From Nicotiana tabacum (Eukaryota; Streptophyta; Magnoliopsida; Solanales; Solanaceae), in NCBI RefSeq assembly GCF_000715075.1, contig NC_134082.1, forward strand, positions 60,041,466-60,105,465: a stretch of DNA of 64,000 bases, in the 5' to 3' direction. A program made the position numbers and the translations under genes. The notes under the pieces are model-generated. The model was given only the letters and a program-made list of their open reading frames with translations. It was not told where the DNA came from and ran no database searches. Positions 24,464 to 40,552 of this stretch are shown piece after piece (position 1 is the first letter of the stretch; each line of letters starts with the position of its first letter).

Positions 24464-26202
24464 CTACAGAACTTTATAAAAATAAGCCCTTTTCTCTACA
24501 TTATCCCTCAGAAAATGATGTCTCACATCAATGTGCTTGGTTCTTTTGTATTGAACTAGATTTTTGGCCATGTTGAGTGCATTAGTGGTATCACATAGAA
24601 GGGGCACACAGTTAGTATACATACCAAAATCTTTCAATTGTTGTTTGATCCATAAGAGTTGAGCACAGCAGGAAGTTGCAGCTACATATTCTGTTTTAGC
24701 TATTGAAATAGCCATTGAGTTTTGCTTCCTTGTGCCCCATGAGATGAGACATGATCCTAGAAAGTGAGCCATTCCAGAAGTACTTTTCATGTCCACAAGA
24801 TAACCTGCATAGTCAGCATCAACATACCCAATAAGATTAAAATTGTCACCTGAGGGGTAGTACAGGACCAGGTCTTGTGTTCCCTTAAGATATCTCAAAA
24901 TTCTTTTGGCAGCCTTCAGATGAGATTCCTTGGGATTTGACTGAAACCTTGCACATAGCCCCACACTAAAGAAAATATCAGGTCTGCTGGCAGTGAGGTA
25001 GAGAAGAGACTCAATAATGCCTCTATACATGGTTTGATTCACAGAAGATCCAGACTCATCCATGTCTAGTCGAGTAGCAGTGGCAATGGGAGTGTATATC
25101 ACTTTTGATGCTTCCATATCAAACCTCTTCAAGAGCTTCTTGATGTATTTCTATTGGCAGATGAATGTACCCTTTTTGGACTGCTTCACTTGAAGACCCA
25201 AGAAGATATTCAACTCACCCATCATACTCATTTCAAACTCACTTCCCATGAGTTTTGCAATTTTTTCACACAGTGAATCAGCTGTTGCCCCAAAATTTAT
25301 ATCATCAACATATACCTGAACAATGAGCAGGTTCCTCCCCCGTTTCTTCAGGAACAAGGTGTTGTCAATTTTCCCTCTTGTAAAACCATTTTCTAAGAGT
25401 AACTTTGACAATCTCTCATACCAAGCTCGAGGAGCCAGCTTCAACCCATATAATGTCTTGTCCAATTTAAACACATATTCAGGGTGTTCATGACATTCAA
25501 ACCCTGGAGGTTGCTTAACATAGACTTCTTCCTTAAGAAATTCATTCAGAAATGCACTTTTGACATCCATTTGTAACAGAGTGAATTCCATATGTGATGC
25601 AAAAGCAATTAGGATTCTAATAGCTTCTATGCGAGCAACCGGAGCAAACGTCTCATCATAATCGATTCCTTCATCCTAATTGTAACCTTGAACTAATAGT
25701 CTAGCCTTGTTCCTTGTAGTGTTTCCATGTTCATCAAGCTTATTCCTGAAAACCCACCTGGTTCCTATGATGGTTCGATCTGAGGGTCTAGGTACCAGAT
25801 GCTATACATTGTTCCTTTCAAACTGATGCAACTTATCTTGCATGGTTGTTATCCAATCAGCATCTTTTAAGGATTTCTTGATATTTTTGGGTTCTATTTG
25901 GGAAATACAGGCTGAGAAGGCAAGTGAATTTCTAGTTTTTGATCGGGTTTGCACACCTGAATCTAGAGGGTTAATTATGTTGTCAAGAGGATGGGAGCTT
26001 TTGTGTTTACAGTTGGGCACTTGAACCTCATTTATAGAGGAGCTGGGTAGATCTAACTGGTTCCCTTGTATTCTTCTCTCAGCTACCTGTGGAGTACTTT
26101 GCACTGCATCAACCACTCTTTCTTTAACTTCGGTGGTTGTAATTGTGGTAGTTGGTTCCCTTGAGGAAGAAGTTGCATTGTCTCCATTTGGCTCCTGTAC
26201 TT
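24464..26202 (-). pseudogene. Sirevirus-like copia reverse transcriptase and RNase H, broken
   Basis: The minus-strand frame shows MQDKLHQFERNNV (linker to RT), then DVKSAFLNEFLKEEVYVKQPPG-type residues (25570-25505), LYGLKLAPRAWYERLS, and the catalytic VYVDDINFGAT (about 25305). RNase H follows with YVDADYAGYLVDMKSTSG (about 24830-24775) and the terminal KRTKHIDVRHHFLRD. One in-frame stop at 25151-25153 separates RT from the connection region; others lie near 25800 and 25680. The reverse transcriptase active site is intact but the polyprotein is not. The upstream edge is the solo LTR inserted at 26203. Confidence 0.85.
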
Positions 26203-30155
<3,953 letters not shown>

Positions 30156-30652
30156 TACTTGACTCATCATGTCTACCTTTTTATTTGTCATGTCAATGAC
30201 TTCACCTGAACCAGTAAGGGCTCCCCATCTTGATCATCCTTGTTGATTTTATCACATGAGGGATGGACTCGTCAAAGATTACGTGAACACTTTCCTCAAC
30301 GCACTAAGTCCACTTGTTGTATATCTTGTAAGCTTTTCTTTGAGAAGAATACCCCAAAAAGATTCCTACATCACTCTTGGCATCAAATTTTCCAAGTTGA
30401 TCCTTTCCATTGTTGAGAACATAACATTTTCACCTAAAATGTTCTTAGGTGAGTCATCTTGGGCTTCCTTCCATTCAGCAACTCATAGGAGGTTTTGTTC
30501 ATGAGAGATTTGATCATGCACCTATTCACCAAGTAGCAGTCAGTGTTGACAGCTTCAGCCCAGAAGTTCTTTGCAATCCCACTGTCAATGAGCATTGTTC
30601 TTGTCATTTCCTTAAGAGTTCTGTTCTTCCTTTCCACAACTCCATTTTGTTG
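30156..30652 (-). pseudogene. Sirevirus-like copia integrase, C-terminal part
   Basis: Between the two solo LTRs the minus strand encodes QQNGVVERKNRTLKEM (with the integrase catalytic Glu in VVERKN), then NFWAEAVNTDCYLVNRC, and later integrase C-terminal residues ending near 30160. The N-terminal half is displaced to 35097-35760 by the solo LTR at 30658-35091. A stop follows THLRTF near 30434. Confidence 0.85.
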
Positions 30653-33600
30653 GGGAGTGTCGCACCTCCTTTTTCCCGCGCCCGCGAGGGCGCGTGGGGA
30701 GTTTTCTCCAATTAAAGGACAGTCGAAACGGGATTTGTTTATTTGTTTCAGAGTCGCCACCTGGGAATTTTGAGGCGTCCCAAGTCACCAATTATAATCC
30801 CTGAATCGAGGAGAATATGAATCTGTTTATTTTTCTGCGAACCAGAAATCCTGAGTAAGGAATTCTGTTAATCCGGAAGAAGGTGTTAGGCATTTCCAAA
30901 TTCCGTGGTTCTAGCACGGTCGCTTAACTGTTTTTATTATTGGCTTAATCAACTTGATTTTATTAAATATTGATGTTATCTGATTTTACTACCGCTTATA
31001 CTTATTATGATTGAGAAACCTTCTTTGAATCGAATTACGCGTACGTATATTCGTGTTATAAATTAAAAAAGATGCGGAATTGTGTCACGCGCACGTGTAC
31101 ACAATTACTTTTGACAATATATTTATTAAGCACATTTTTTCGAGATTGCGTTGAATCAAGAATAATTATTTTTCTTGAATAATGAACCGTACATATCGGA
31201 TTTTTATGAAATTGATTTAACGCTTTTAGAAAAATCCTTTTATTAAATAATCATTCGAAATTGCGCGTACGCATAATCCGAAATTTTGCTTTTAAAAGTA
31301 TAATCAGGGTACGCGAACGTATCCCTAATTGCGCAACATATTTGTAATGATATTATGGAATTTCCAAAAAAAAATGTTTGTTATAGCACGAGAAATCTCG
31401 TTTTAAGATATTCTTTAAATTTTTGGAAAATAATCCACAATTTATTAAATATCGACCATTGATTATAATTTCCGAATATAAATCATATTCATTCCAATTA
31501 TTCAAATTCAAAAGACAGAATAAAATATGATTAATACTAACTTTAAAACAAATGTGACATATATATATATATGCCAAAGAATAAATTGCATATGAAACCG
31601 AAAATAAATGATTCATAAAGGAAGGAACTATTTTCCGGGAATTTTCATGATTACTTAATGCAAATTCTATTTTTAATTACCATTGATTTAAGATGTTGCC
31701 ATTTGTGTATATACAACTCAACTTATTCTCACATACTCGTTTTAATCTTAATAGACCTAATTATTTGGTCACTTTGTTTTATGAAAGTAGATAAGCATCG
31801 AATTTATAGAAAAGGCATTATTATGCAAGTTAATTCAACAAAGTTACCTTACATACAACCTAACTGTTTGGCGTAAACATCCATAACGTTTTAACATCAT
31901 GATGAGCTATACCAACTTACTTTACTCATATGATTATACCTGTCATCATACCATATAATAACTTATACCAACCTAAACAAAATCATATTTGTTACAAGAT
32001 ATTCTACTAATGTAACTTCTTAATCATTACATTTAACTAATGGTATTATGGGATGTAATCAATGGCCCATTTTTATGCCTCACTCCCTGTTTTGACAATT
32101 CACGTATATCTATACCAATGAGATTTTGGAATAGCTAACATTATTACAAAACTTTATATGAATTTCAAAATAAGACAATTTAACTCATAGCTATCAAATT
32201 GAATTCACTATTAGTTAACTAACATAAAAATGAAATTAGAACTAATGAACTTGGACAATTGGAAAATAACATTTCAATTCAAGCTTCATTGACGGGTCAT
32301 GCTGAAATCTCTTTCCAACTTAAAATTTAAAAGACATATACCTGAAAATGGAGGTAGAAGAAGTAAGTTTCAGCAGTTACAGCAGTAACAAATTCAGTAG
32401 AATATACTGATAACACAGTAAATCTGATCAAGAATAGGATTCGAAGAGCCCAGATGCACAGTAAGATACTTTGAAAGACACTTCAGATTTTAACTGAACA
32501 GTGGAATCACACAAAGTTGAACAGATTCAACACAAGAACAATATTTCAGATTTCAGCTTTTCTTCAGTTACAAATTCAGTTTGTTTCTGATTTTCTGTTT
32601 CTGATGCTGTATCTGTGTGTGAGTGTATATGTGAGTGTTCTATTTTCGGTTTCCTTTCTTTAAAATCTCAGCCCTCAAAATCTCTTAAAGATTATCTCTT
32701 AAAAATTCCCTCTGCCTTTCTTTTTCTTTCTTAGAATCTTCCTTCTGAAAAATTCTGCCCTTAGAAATTCTCTATGAAAATTCTGTTTTTTCTTCAAAAT
32801 TCTGTTTTTCTCTCTTAAAATTCTCTCTTAAAAATTCTCTCCTCCTTAACTGTCTATCCAGCTCCTGTATTTATACAGGGCTGGTCCTAGGCAATTTTAG
32901 TGCTTCTTGGACCCCTTATATCTTTTAAAAACAGAAAAATTCTATTAAAAACTGCTTTTACTACTTTAAATCCCATTAAGCTAACTTTTCCCTGATTTTC
33001 AGCAGCCCATTATCCCTTGTTCCCCATTAGTATTATTAACTAATAGCAACTAACATTACATTATAATACACTAGCATTAATACCCTGTTTTTTACTGTTT
33101 CATTCCCAGAAGTGCCCCTGAAATCCTAATGTTATTACTGAAAAAAAATCAGAACCTACAGCAAAACAGATTCTAAAATCTGTACAAACTTAGTTATCTT
33201 TCTGATTTACAGCTAAAACCAATCCTATTAACCTCCTAACACAATTGTATTTGACCAACTTTTGTAAGCTTGAATTCAAACTGGACATTACAGCAATATT
33301 ACACTGAATTCAGAACTAACATCATAACAGCATATTTCTGAAATTATCATAACAATTCAGACTGGACTTAACATTAAACCAAAATCAAACACACACAGGA
33401 TCATTGTCAATACTGACAATGCCCTGAAACTTTAAAGTTCAGACAATACATATACAACATACATTTGAATTCACTGATTCACAGACAATCATGATTTAAT
33501 TGACGAGCATTAATCAATTGATTATTTACAACATTTGTCAATAATTAATCTAAAATAATAGAAGCAGACTGTTTTAGTCAACATTTTCAGAAATGAAAAA

Positions 33601-33855
33601 TTCGTAATATAACTAATCGACGAACTTAATCGAGTCGATTACACACATTGTAAACAATCACAACCAACAGAAACAATTCACATTCGGATTAAGTAGACAG
33701 AAATGACAGAATTGATCAAAACAAATATGAAAAATTAAAAAGCTATTAAAACAGACAACAATACATGTAGAATAATACAAAAAGAAATAGAAAATACCTC
33801 TAAATCTTCACTCGAACTCAACTTGGATTTGGACCTTTTTGTTTGAAATCAAACT

Positions 33856-33901
33856 GACCTTAGTCGAAGTATTTTCCACTGAAAATACTTCGACTAAGGT
33901 C
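33856..33901. repeat. Perfect 21-bp inverted repeat with a 4-base loop
   Basis: The left arm 33856-33876 starts GACCTTAGTCGAAG and the right arm 33881-33901 ends CTTCGACTAAGGTC; the loop is CACT. All 21 positions pair. Confidence 0.95.
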
Positions 33902-34059
33902 GATTAAACCTCAATCTTCATTTAATAGGCACAGAATCCGGAAGTTTGGTATTTTTAGGGTTCTTAAAAACACGATTTGGGATTTAACCATTTCTGGTCA
34001 GATTCGAGAAGAACCAAACATGACACAATGGTGAGGGTAGCCTAGGGGTTATTTGGTGT

Positions 34060-34290
34060 TAGTTTGAAACGGATCTGAGTCTGTTCTTGTTTGGTCCGAA
34101 TCTTCAAAAGAAGATTCGAGAAGTTCCGCACTGATTCGAACCAAACAAACGATAGATCCATATTCAGGGTGACTAGGGGAAGCTGTGGTGTCGATTTGGG
34201 ACTGTTAGGTCTAGATCTGAACTTGGCTCGAATCTTCAAATGAAGATTCGAGAACCTCCAGGGAGATTCGAACCAAGCTGGTAACATATT
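34060..34290. repeat. Two diverged units of about 113 bp, each with a small hairpin
   Basis: The word CGAATCTTC-AAAA-GAAGATTCG (about 34098-34119) and TCGAATCTTCAAATGAAGATTCGA (about 34210-34233) are short inverted repeats embedded in related units that also share GATTCGAACCAA and GATCTGA words. Confidence 0.75.
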
Positions 34291-35096
34291 CGGATAGAGG
34301 GTGTTCAGGGGGTCATAGGGTGTTAAGGTGGTGACCGGCGGCGTTGATGCCGCCGGGTTTCAGGCGAAGGAATCCTAGGGCGGCTAGGGTTAGGATTGGG
34401 GGTTTGGGAAGACGATGAACAAGGAGAGGATGGGGGGGTGTTTAGTTAGGGGCCGGGGTAAGGGTTTGGGATTTATATAGGGGTGGGGTGGACTGATGTT
34501 ATCCGTTGGATCAGGTAGAATGGAGGGCTGAGATCTACACACTTAACCAAACGGTGTCGTTTGGTTTAAGTTAGGGGGACGGGTTGAACCGGGGCAGTGG
34601 GTCGGGTAAGGGTCTTGGGTTAGGGTGATGAGATCTTGGCCGTTGGTTGTATTTAATCCAACGGCCCTTGATAAGGGGTGACCAAACGACGTCGTTTGAT
34701 TCTGCTTGAATTGGACCGGACATGGGGCTGTTGGGATTGGGCTTGTGAAGGGAATTAATTCACTTGGGCCTGGATTTTAATCCAGGTCCAATTTTTCACC
34801 ATTACAAAATTTTCTATTTTTATTTAAATTATATAAAAAACCTTAATAAAAATTATAAAACACTTTTTAACCTTACACAAAAAATATTAATTACTTCATA
34901 ACAATTATTTAACACATAGTCAAAACATCAATCGCACAATGAAACGTTTGAAATAGAACCAATGCATATTTTTGTGATTTTATTTAAATTATCTCTTAAA
35001 TATATAATTAAATCCTATATTTATGCAAATATGTATTTTATTTTATTTATTTTGGAGCAGTTTTTCGTAAGGTAAAAATCAAGTGCTCACAGGGAG

Positions 35097-35760
35097 TTCT
35101 TAGAGCTGAGAAGTTGTGAGTAATGCCATTTTCGGTACAGAATTCATCAAACTTGGCATTGTCAAACTCTGTTCCATGATTTGATCTAATGCATGCTACT
35201 CTCGATTCCATCTTCACTTGGATTTTCCTTACAAAGGCTACGAATACTTTAAAGGTTTCATCTTTTGTTCTAAGAAATAGAGTCCAAATGAATCTGGAGT
35301 AGTCATCCACTATCACAAAGATGTACCCTTTTCCTCCCCTGTTTTGCACTCTCATAGGTCCACACAGATCCATATGAAGGAGATCAAGTGGTTTTGAGGT
35401 GCTGACATCTTTCTTTGACTTGAATGAGGACTTCACATACTTCCCTCTAGCACAGGCATCACAGACTTTATGTTCTTTGAACTTTGACATGGGCAGACCA
35501 CGAACCATGTCCTTCTGAATTAGTTTATTCAGAAGAGAGAAACTTGTGTGCCCTAGTCTTCTGTGCCACAGTTCAGCTTCATCATCAACAACTTTCAAGC
35601 AACTCAGATCACCACTTTGTAGAGACTCGAAATCAGCAACATAGATGTTCTTGTATCTTTAGGCCACAAGTACCACTTCACCAGTTACCAGATTTGTAAC
35701 TGTGCATATGATCGACAAGAACTCCACCTTGTTTATTTTATCACATATCTGAGAAACACT
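35097..35760 (-). pseudogene. Sirevirus-like copia integrase, N-terminal zinc domain and core
   Basis: The frame 35598-35097 begins before ELWHRRLGHTS, with the HHCC zinc motif completed by VCDACARGK. The core follows: LLHMDLCGPM carries the first catalytic Asp, and FVIVDDYSRFIW is conserved. The second catalytic Asp, normally in RSDHGTEF, reads RSNHGTEF here, so Asp is replaced by Asn. The frame ends at RTP, where the solo LTR inserted; the continuation is at 30652. Upstream residues to 35760 belong to the pre-integrase region and include a stop. Confidence 0.85.
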
Positions 35761-36131
35761 CAAGAGACTGTACTTAAGATCATTGACATAGTACGCATTC
35801 TCAATTGAGTGAGTGAGTGACTTTCCAACTTTTCCAACACTAAGAATGTACCCTTTTTCCCACTTCCAAAGGATACACTCCCTCCTTGTAGGGATTTTAG
35901 TGAAAGAAAGTCCCTAGTATTTCCAGTTATGTGCTTTGAGCAACCACTATCCATGAACCAGTGTTGACTGCTTCCTTTCACTGTTCCCTGCACAAGGAGA
36001 TCATGGGTTAGATTTAGGAACCCAAGCAAGTTTGGGTCCCTTGTAATAAGCAAGAGGATGAATACGAGCTCTTTTAGTCCATGCAGGTAACATGCGTTTT
36101 TTATAAGTGGCACTTGGTCCTTTTTTAGCAA
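35760..36131 (-). pseudogene. Sirevirus-like copia protease region
   Basis: The minus strand encodes HWFMDSGCSKHITGN (about 35963-35920), the DSG-type active site of copia aspartic proteases, followed by FGSGKKGTF. The reading frame shifts relative to the gag part upstream (frame change between 36301 and 36131). Confidence 0.8.
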
Positions 36132-36183
36132 TTACTTTCTCAGCAAACACTTTGTTTTTCTATAGAGATTGAACCCTGGCTTG

Positions 36184-36225
36184 GCAATTTTCCTTGAAAT
36201 GCCCATTGTTCCCACAGTGGGTGCA
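36184..36225 (-). other. Second gag zinc knuckle (intact)
   Basis: The minus strand encodes CTHCGNNGHFKENC, a complete CX2CX4HX4C knuckle, just upstream of the protease. A stop sits close before it. Confidence 0.8.
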
Positions 36226-36300
36226 TAGCTAATTATCGGGTGCAGTAACATATTTGTTGTAAGGTTTATAATGAGTTTTCTCCTTTTAAAATCCTATTCC

Positions 36301-36780
36301 CTATCTGTTACCACCATTATTAACATATATAGCAGTAATAGCTTCTGAGGACCCGGTCCATTTAAGGGACTTCTCAAGATCATTCTTTACTCTTTCCAGT
36401 TCTACTTGGAGCTGCAGTTCAACACACAAATTAGTTCTCACAATAGTTAACTCTTTTTCAAGCTTAATATGTGCCTCACTAGCTATCTCTTTCCCCTTTT
36501 TAGAATTTTCAGGCCTATACTCAGCTCCAAGTTCCTCTATTGTTTCCTTTAAGTCTATAATCACTACTAGAAGGTCATCTCTTTCATGTTCTACACTAGC
36601 AATTTTTTCAGTTAGAACCACCTTTTCATTTTCAAGATTACTTATGCTTTCCTTCAAATCAACTACACACACTACCAAATCATCTCTAGTTTGTTCAACT
36701 TCTCCTAGTTCTAAGGTCAAGGCATCTTTATCATCTACAAGAGTATGATAGGTATCAATTAATACATTTGCTAATGACAT
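36301..36780 (-). pseudogene. Sirevirus-like gag coiled-coil segment
   Basis: This open frame is dominated by heptad-like charged repeats (LENEKVVLTEKIASVEHERD and a later LEKELTIVRTNL). A gag coiled coil between two zinc knuckles is typical of sireviruses. It is in the same frame as the upstream gag piece (37422-36853) but separated by stop codons. Confidence 0.75.
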
Positions 36781-36852
36781 GATTTTCTTAGGGGAGTAAA
36801 ATTTCAGATTTCTCTGAACATCCCTGAAGTTTACCTCATCACTGTCATATTC

Positions 36853-37983
36853 TTAATCATCGTCTGATTGAGCCATCAAGGCAAATATCGAATTATATTT
36901 ATTTCCTTCACTTTCAACTGCCATCATGGAACTGTCACCTGCATCGGCTTCTTCTTCATACTCACTAGAGGAATCTCCCCATGCTGCAAGAGCTTGCTTC
37001 ACCATATTGTCAGCAGATCTCTTCCTTTTGAAGTGTTTGTCAGGAACCGAGTTCCTCTTTGCTGCTTTATCAGGATTATATTTGGAGTGTTCTTGCTTCA
37101 TAAGAGGGCAATCTTTGATGAAGTGCCCTGGCTTATCACATTTATGGAAGATATCATAGTTCTTTGGTCTGCTGGAGTTGCCCTTTTTTGGTATTCCTCT
37201 ATTTCTTCTGACCATTTTCTGAAACCTTTTGGTTAAGTAATCCATGTCATTATCCTCCTCACTTGAGTCATTTCTTTCAGCTTTCAGTACCAGGTTATTT
37301 TCCTTCTTTGGTTCTCTTCTTTCACTATCTATCTTCCTCTTTATTTCGTAGGTTTTTAGATTTCCAACTAACTCGTCTATGGTCAGCTCCTGCAAGTCCT
37401 TTGCTTCAGTAATAGCATTCACTTTACTTTCTCATGAACTAGGCAGGATGCTAAGAATCTTCTCACGACCTTGTTCCTGTGAATGACTTCACCAAGTGAG
37501 TGTAACTCATTTATGATGGAAGTGAATCTTGTGTGCATGTCTTGAATAGATTCATCGTCTTTCATTCTAAAGAGCTCATACTCAGGGGTAAGCATATCAA
37601 TCTTAGATTGCTTTACTTGAGTGGTTCCCTCATGTGCTATTTGCAAAGCTTCCCATATCTCCTTGGCGGTTTGACAAGCCGAGATCTCGTTGTATTCATC
37701 AGGTCCTATGCCACACACCAAAATTTTCTTGGCACGAAAATTTTTCTCCACAGCTTTCCTATCTACATCTATATAATTTCCTGGTCTTTGGCATCATCAA
37801 TGGAAGATCTCCGACATTCTTTGTTGGGATATAAGGACCATCACATATGACATCCCACAACTCAGAATTTTCAGCCATGATAAAATCATGCATTCTTGTC
37901 TTCCACAACCCATAGTATTGCCCATTGAACCTGGGTGGTCTATACGTAGACTGACCTTCTTCAAAATTTGGTCGAGCAGCCAT
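36853..37983 (-). pseudogene. Sirevirus-like gag, N-terminal part with first zinc knuckle
   Basis: Gag starts MAARPNFEEGQSTYRPPRF at 37983, shortly after the primer-binding site. The core blocks YGLWKTRMHDFI, AKEIWEALQIAHEGT and SIQDMHTRFTSIINEL are those of copia gag. The frame is broken near 37755 and 37420. The first knuckle reads FHKCDKPGHFIKDC (about 37146-37105): the leading Cys is replaced by Phe, so zinc binding would be lost. An acidic stretch with GDSSSEYEEEAD follows. Confidence 0.85.
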
Positions 37984-38022
37984 AAGGTTCCTTCCTAGGT
38001 GTTAGTCTGATAGGAGGAACTC

Positions 38023-38034
38023 GCTCTGATACCA
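38023..38034 (-). other. Primer-binding site of the Sirevirus-like copia
   Basis: The minus strand reads TGGTATCAGAGC two bases inside the 5' LTR. Confidence 0.9.
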
Positions 38035-38036
38035 AT

Positions 38037-38943
38037 TGATAGTTTATGTGAGTCCACCAAACTATAGAGAGACCAGGTCTTCTTATGAGTTTCCACTGAA
38101 AAATGCTAATGAAACAGTAAGTAAGTAAGACAGAGAGTTTTACGTAGAAAAATCCCTGCTCAATGGGATAAAAAACCACGACCTACACTAGTAGGATTTC
38201 AACTTCACTATGAGCAACTTTAGATTACAACCTATGCAATCTAGGAATTAAACTCGTAATCCCTCACTAACTTGTAATATACCTATTATAAGACACTTTG
38301 CAATAAACCTATTATAAAGACTTCAACTCATGACTAACTCTAGTTATGACACAAACACTAAGAATTTATGGTTTTACAAAGGGTTCCTAAGTAATGCTTC
38401 TAGATAAGCAAAGTAAGAATTAGAATAAAGAACAATTAAAAAGTTACAACTCAACTAAGGACAACAAGATACTAGATTTAAGAACTAGTCCGTAATAGTG
38501 TTAAACTTTGTTCTTGATGCACTTGAGAATTGAATGCTCGAATATCAGATAGCTTCAATGCTTGGAATGAATTCTCAAGTGTTCAAGTGATGTTTTGTTG
38601 TAATACTCTTGTTAATACAACTTGGATGACATCACTTGAATGATGTAATTACTTGGTTGGTCAAAGGACAATTGACTGCAGAACTGTGCTGCACTGTTTC
38701 TGTGTACAGTGCAGGCAGTCACTTTTCAGCTGTACACAGTTGACTTCGTACTGCTGTCAGGGAAACACAAGGGTATCAGGTCCTTGTGTTGGTTCTCTAT
38801 CTTCTAAAGTTGTAGCAGTTCACATTAGCTGGAGTCCGTTGATTTGTGATGTGTACCAAGTGTGTCAGGTTCCTTATCTGGTTCTTTGACAGTAAGTTTG
38901 TTAGATCATCAAAACATAAAGCTAAGACATTGTAAACCCATCA
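38037..38943 (-). repeat. 5' LTR of the Sirevirus-like copia
   Basis: 907 bp, matching 20338-21246. Outer end TGATGGGTTT on the minus strand, with the flanking duplication CAGTA at 38944-38948. Confidence 0.9.
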
Positions 38944-38948
38944 CAGTA

Positions 38949-39624
38949 TAACCAACATGTTCCAAAGATGATCTGAACCCGTCCAAAATTCACCCGAGCC
39001 CCTCGGACTCTGTCCGAATACACCAACAAGTTCCAAACACAACATGAACCTACTCGAAGCCTTAATTCACACATAACAATATCAAAATGAGGAATCGTAC
39101 CTCAAAATCCAACTTGAAGAACTTTCAACTTTCAAAACTCATGTCGAACCATATCAAATCAACCTGGAATGACTTCAAATTTGCACACAAGTTTCAAATG
39201 ATATAATGAAGCTATTTCAATTTCCGGAACAATAATGCAAACCCAATATCATCAAGGTCAACTCTCGGTTAAATTTATGAACATTCCAAACCTTCAAATT
39301 TTTAACTTTCGCGAATTAGTGCCGAAACCTTTTAGAAACATCCGAGTGCAAATTCGGGCATACACCCAAGTCCAAAATCACCATTCGGACCTAACGGAAC
39401 CATAAAAACTCTAATCTGGGGTCAAATACATAAAAGTCAAACTTGGTCAAATCTTCCAACTTAAAGCTGCAAACATGAAATTCATTCTTCCAAACTAATT
39501 CCAAATCACCCGAAAATCAGAAGCGACGATTCACACAAGTCATAATATATAATACGGAGTTACTCATACCCTCAAATCACCGAGTGAAGTGCAAATACTC
39601 AAAACAACTGGTTAGATCGTTACA
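38949..39624 (-). repeat. 5' LTR of the LARD-like element, outer segment
   Basis: It continues the LTR interrupted at 20337 and aligns with 13249-14000. The outer end reads TGTAACGATC on the minus strand and is followed by the duplication GAAGT. Confidence 0.85.
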
Positions 39625-39629
39625 GAAGT

Positions 39630-40030
39630 AGGCAACCAATTCTCCTATAAAAGGAGCTATTCTCCTTCTCATTCAAACGCTCATAAGCTCATTGATAGTG
39701 TGAGATATGAAATAGTCCGTGGGAAAAAATATAGAGAGTGTAAGGTGTGCTACAGTGAGGTTGTAATTCAAAATAGGGTTATTTCTTTTGAGTGTGTAAT
39801 TGGTTCTTGAAGTATTTATTCGAGACTACGGAGGGTAAAATTTCTCATTATAGTGGATTATTTTGCTCTTTTCGGGCCTGTGTGTTTTTTTATTCAAAAA
39901 GATTTTTCATGTTAAAATCTTTGTGTCCTTGTTACTCTTGTTGATTACCATATTTTAATATTACTCCGTTGTTATTACTCCGTTGTTATTATTGTGAATA
40001 TTATTTTCTTTGAAGGGTTTATTCCCAACA
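39630..40030 (+). repeat. 3' LTR of the Tnt1-like copia, second segment
   Basis: This continues the LTR cut at 5313 and ends TTTATTCCCAACA at 40030. It holds a TATA box (39646-39652, CCTATAAAAGG) and then R/U5-like T-rich sequence. Confidence 0.8.
39646..39652 (+). promoter_or_regulatory. TATA box of the Tnt1-like LTR
   Basis: TATAAAA in the context TCTCCTATAAAAGGAGCTA, about 140 bases into the LTR once the nested element is removed. Confidence 0.65.
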
Positions 40031-40543
40031 ATTCTTTAGCTTTGTTTTCCGTGTTCCTTTCCTTTTTAAAGATTTTTTAAATTATATTTAAGGATTGGAG
40101 AAAGGCGGTCGCGAGGAGGGAGAGTGAAAATCGAATTCATACGTATTGTATGGTAAACTTCTGATCACCAGTATTACTAGATTATAAATTTTAATCTAAT
40201 TAAAATTTGTGGGGACCCTGCAAAGAACTTTCACACTTGGCGCTTTAAATTATTAGTAAATGTTATTTTATATTGCAGAAACATAATAATCGAAGTACTT
40301 GTATATCATAAAAACTCTGCTAATTTGTCATCTCAACTTAGTAGCTAATTATTACGTATTTTAATTGGTGTTTTAAGGACTCAAAAATTTAATTTCTACA
40401 GGCATCGATAGATAATATTAAAAAATATATATACTATCAGATATATCAAATCATATGAGATTAATAACCTAAAAAAAAATCTATTACAACATGTTAATTT
40501 GTCTCAGCCAGCAGTAATAGCATAACAGGGACAATTAGAGCAT
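40031..40543. other. AT-rich intergenic sequence, nothing recognised
   Basis: No open frame, terminal repeat or RNA gene was recognised here. Confidence 0.5.
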
Positions 40544-40552
40544 TGTCTTTTG

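Larger units (their letters stand above)
30658..35091 (-). mobile_element. Long solo LTR (family A), minus orientation
   Basis: On the minus strand it runs TGTGAGCACTTGATTTTTAC to GGAGGTGCGACA, 4434 bp, flanked by GGGAG (30653-30657 and 35092-35096). It is the same family as 26203-30155 but inserted the other way round, in the integrase region of the same copia. A TATA-like GTATAAATAC is at about 32867-32879 (minus). It contains a 21-bp perfect inverted repeat and two smaller hairpins in its U3 part. No gag or pol is attached. Confidence 0.85.
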
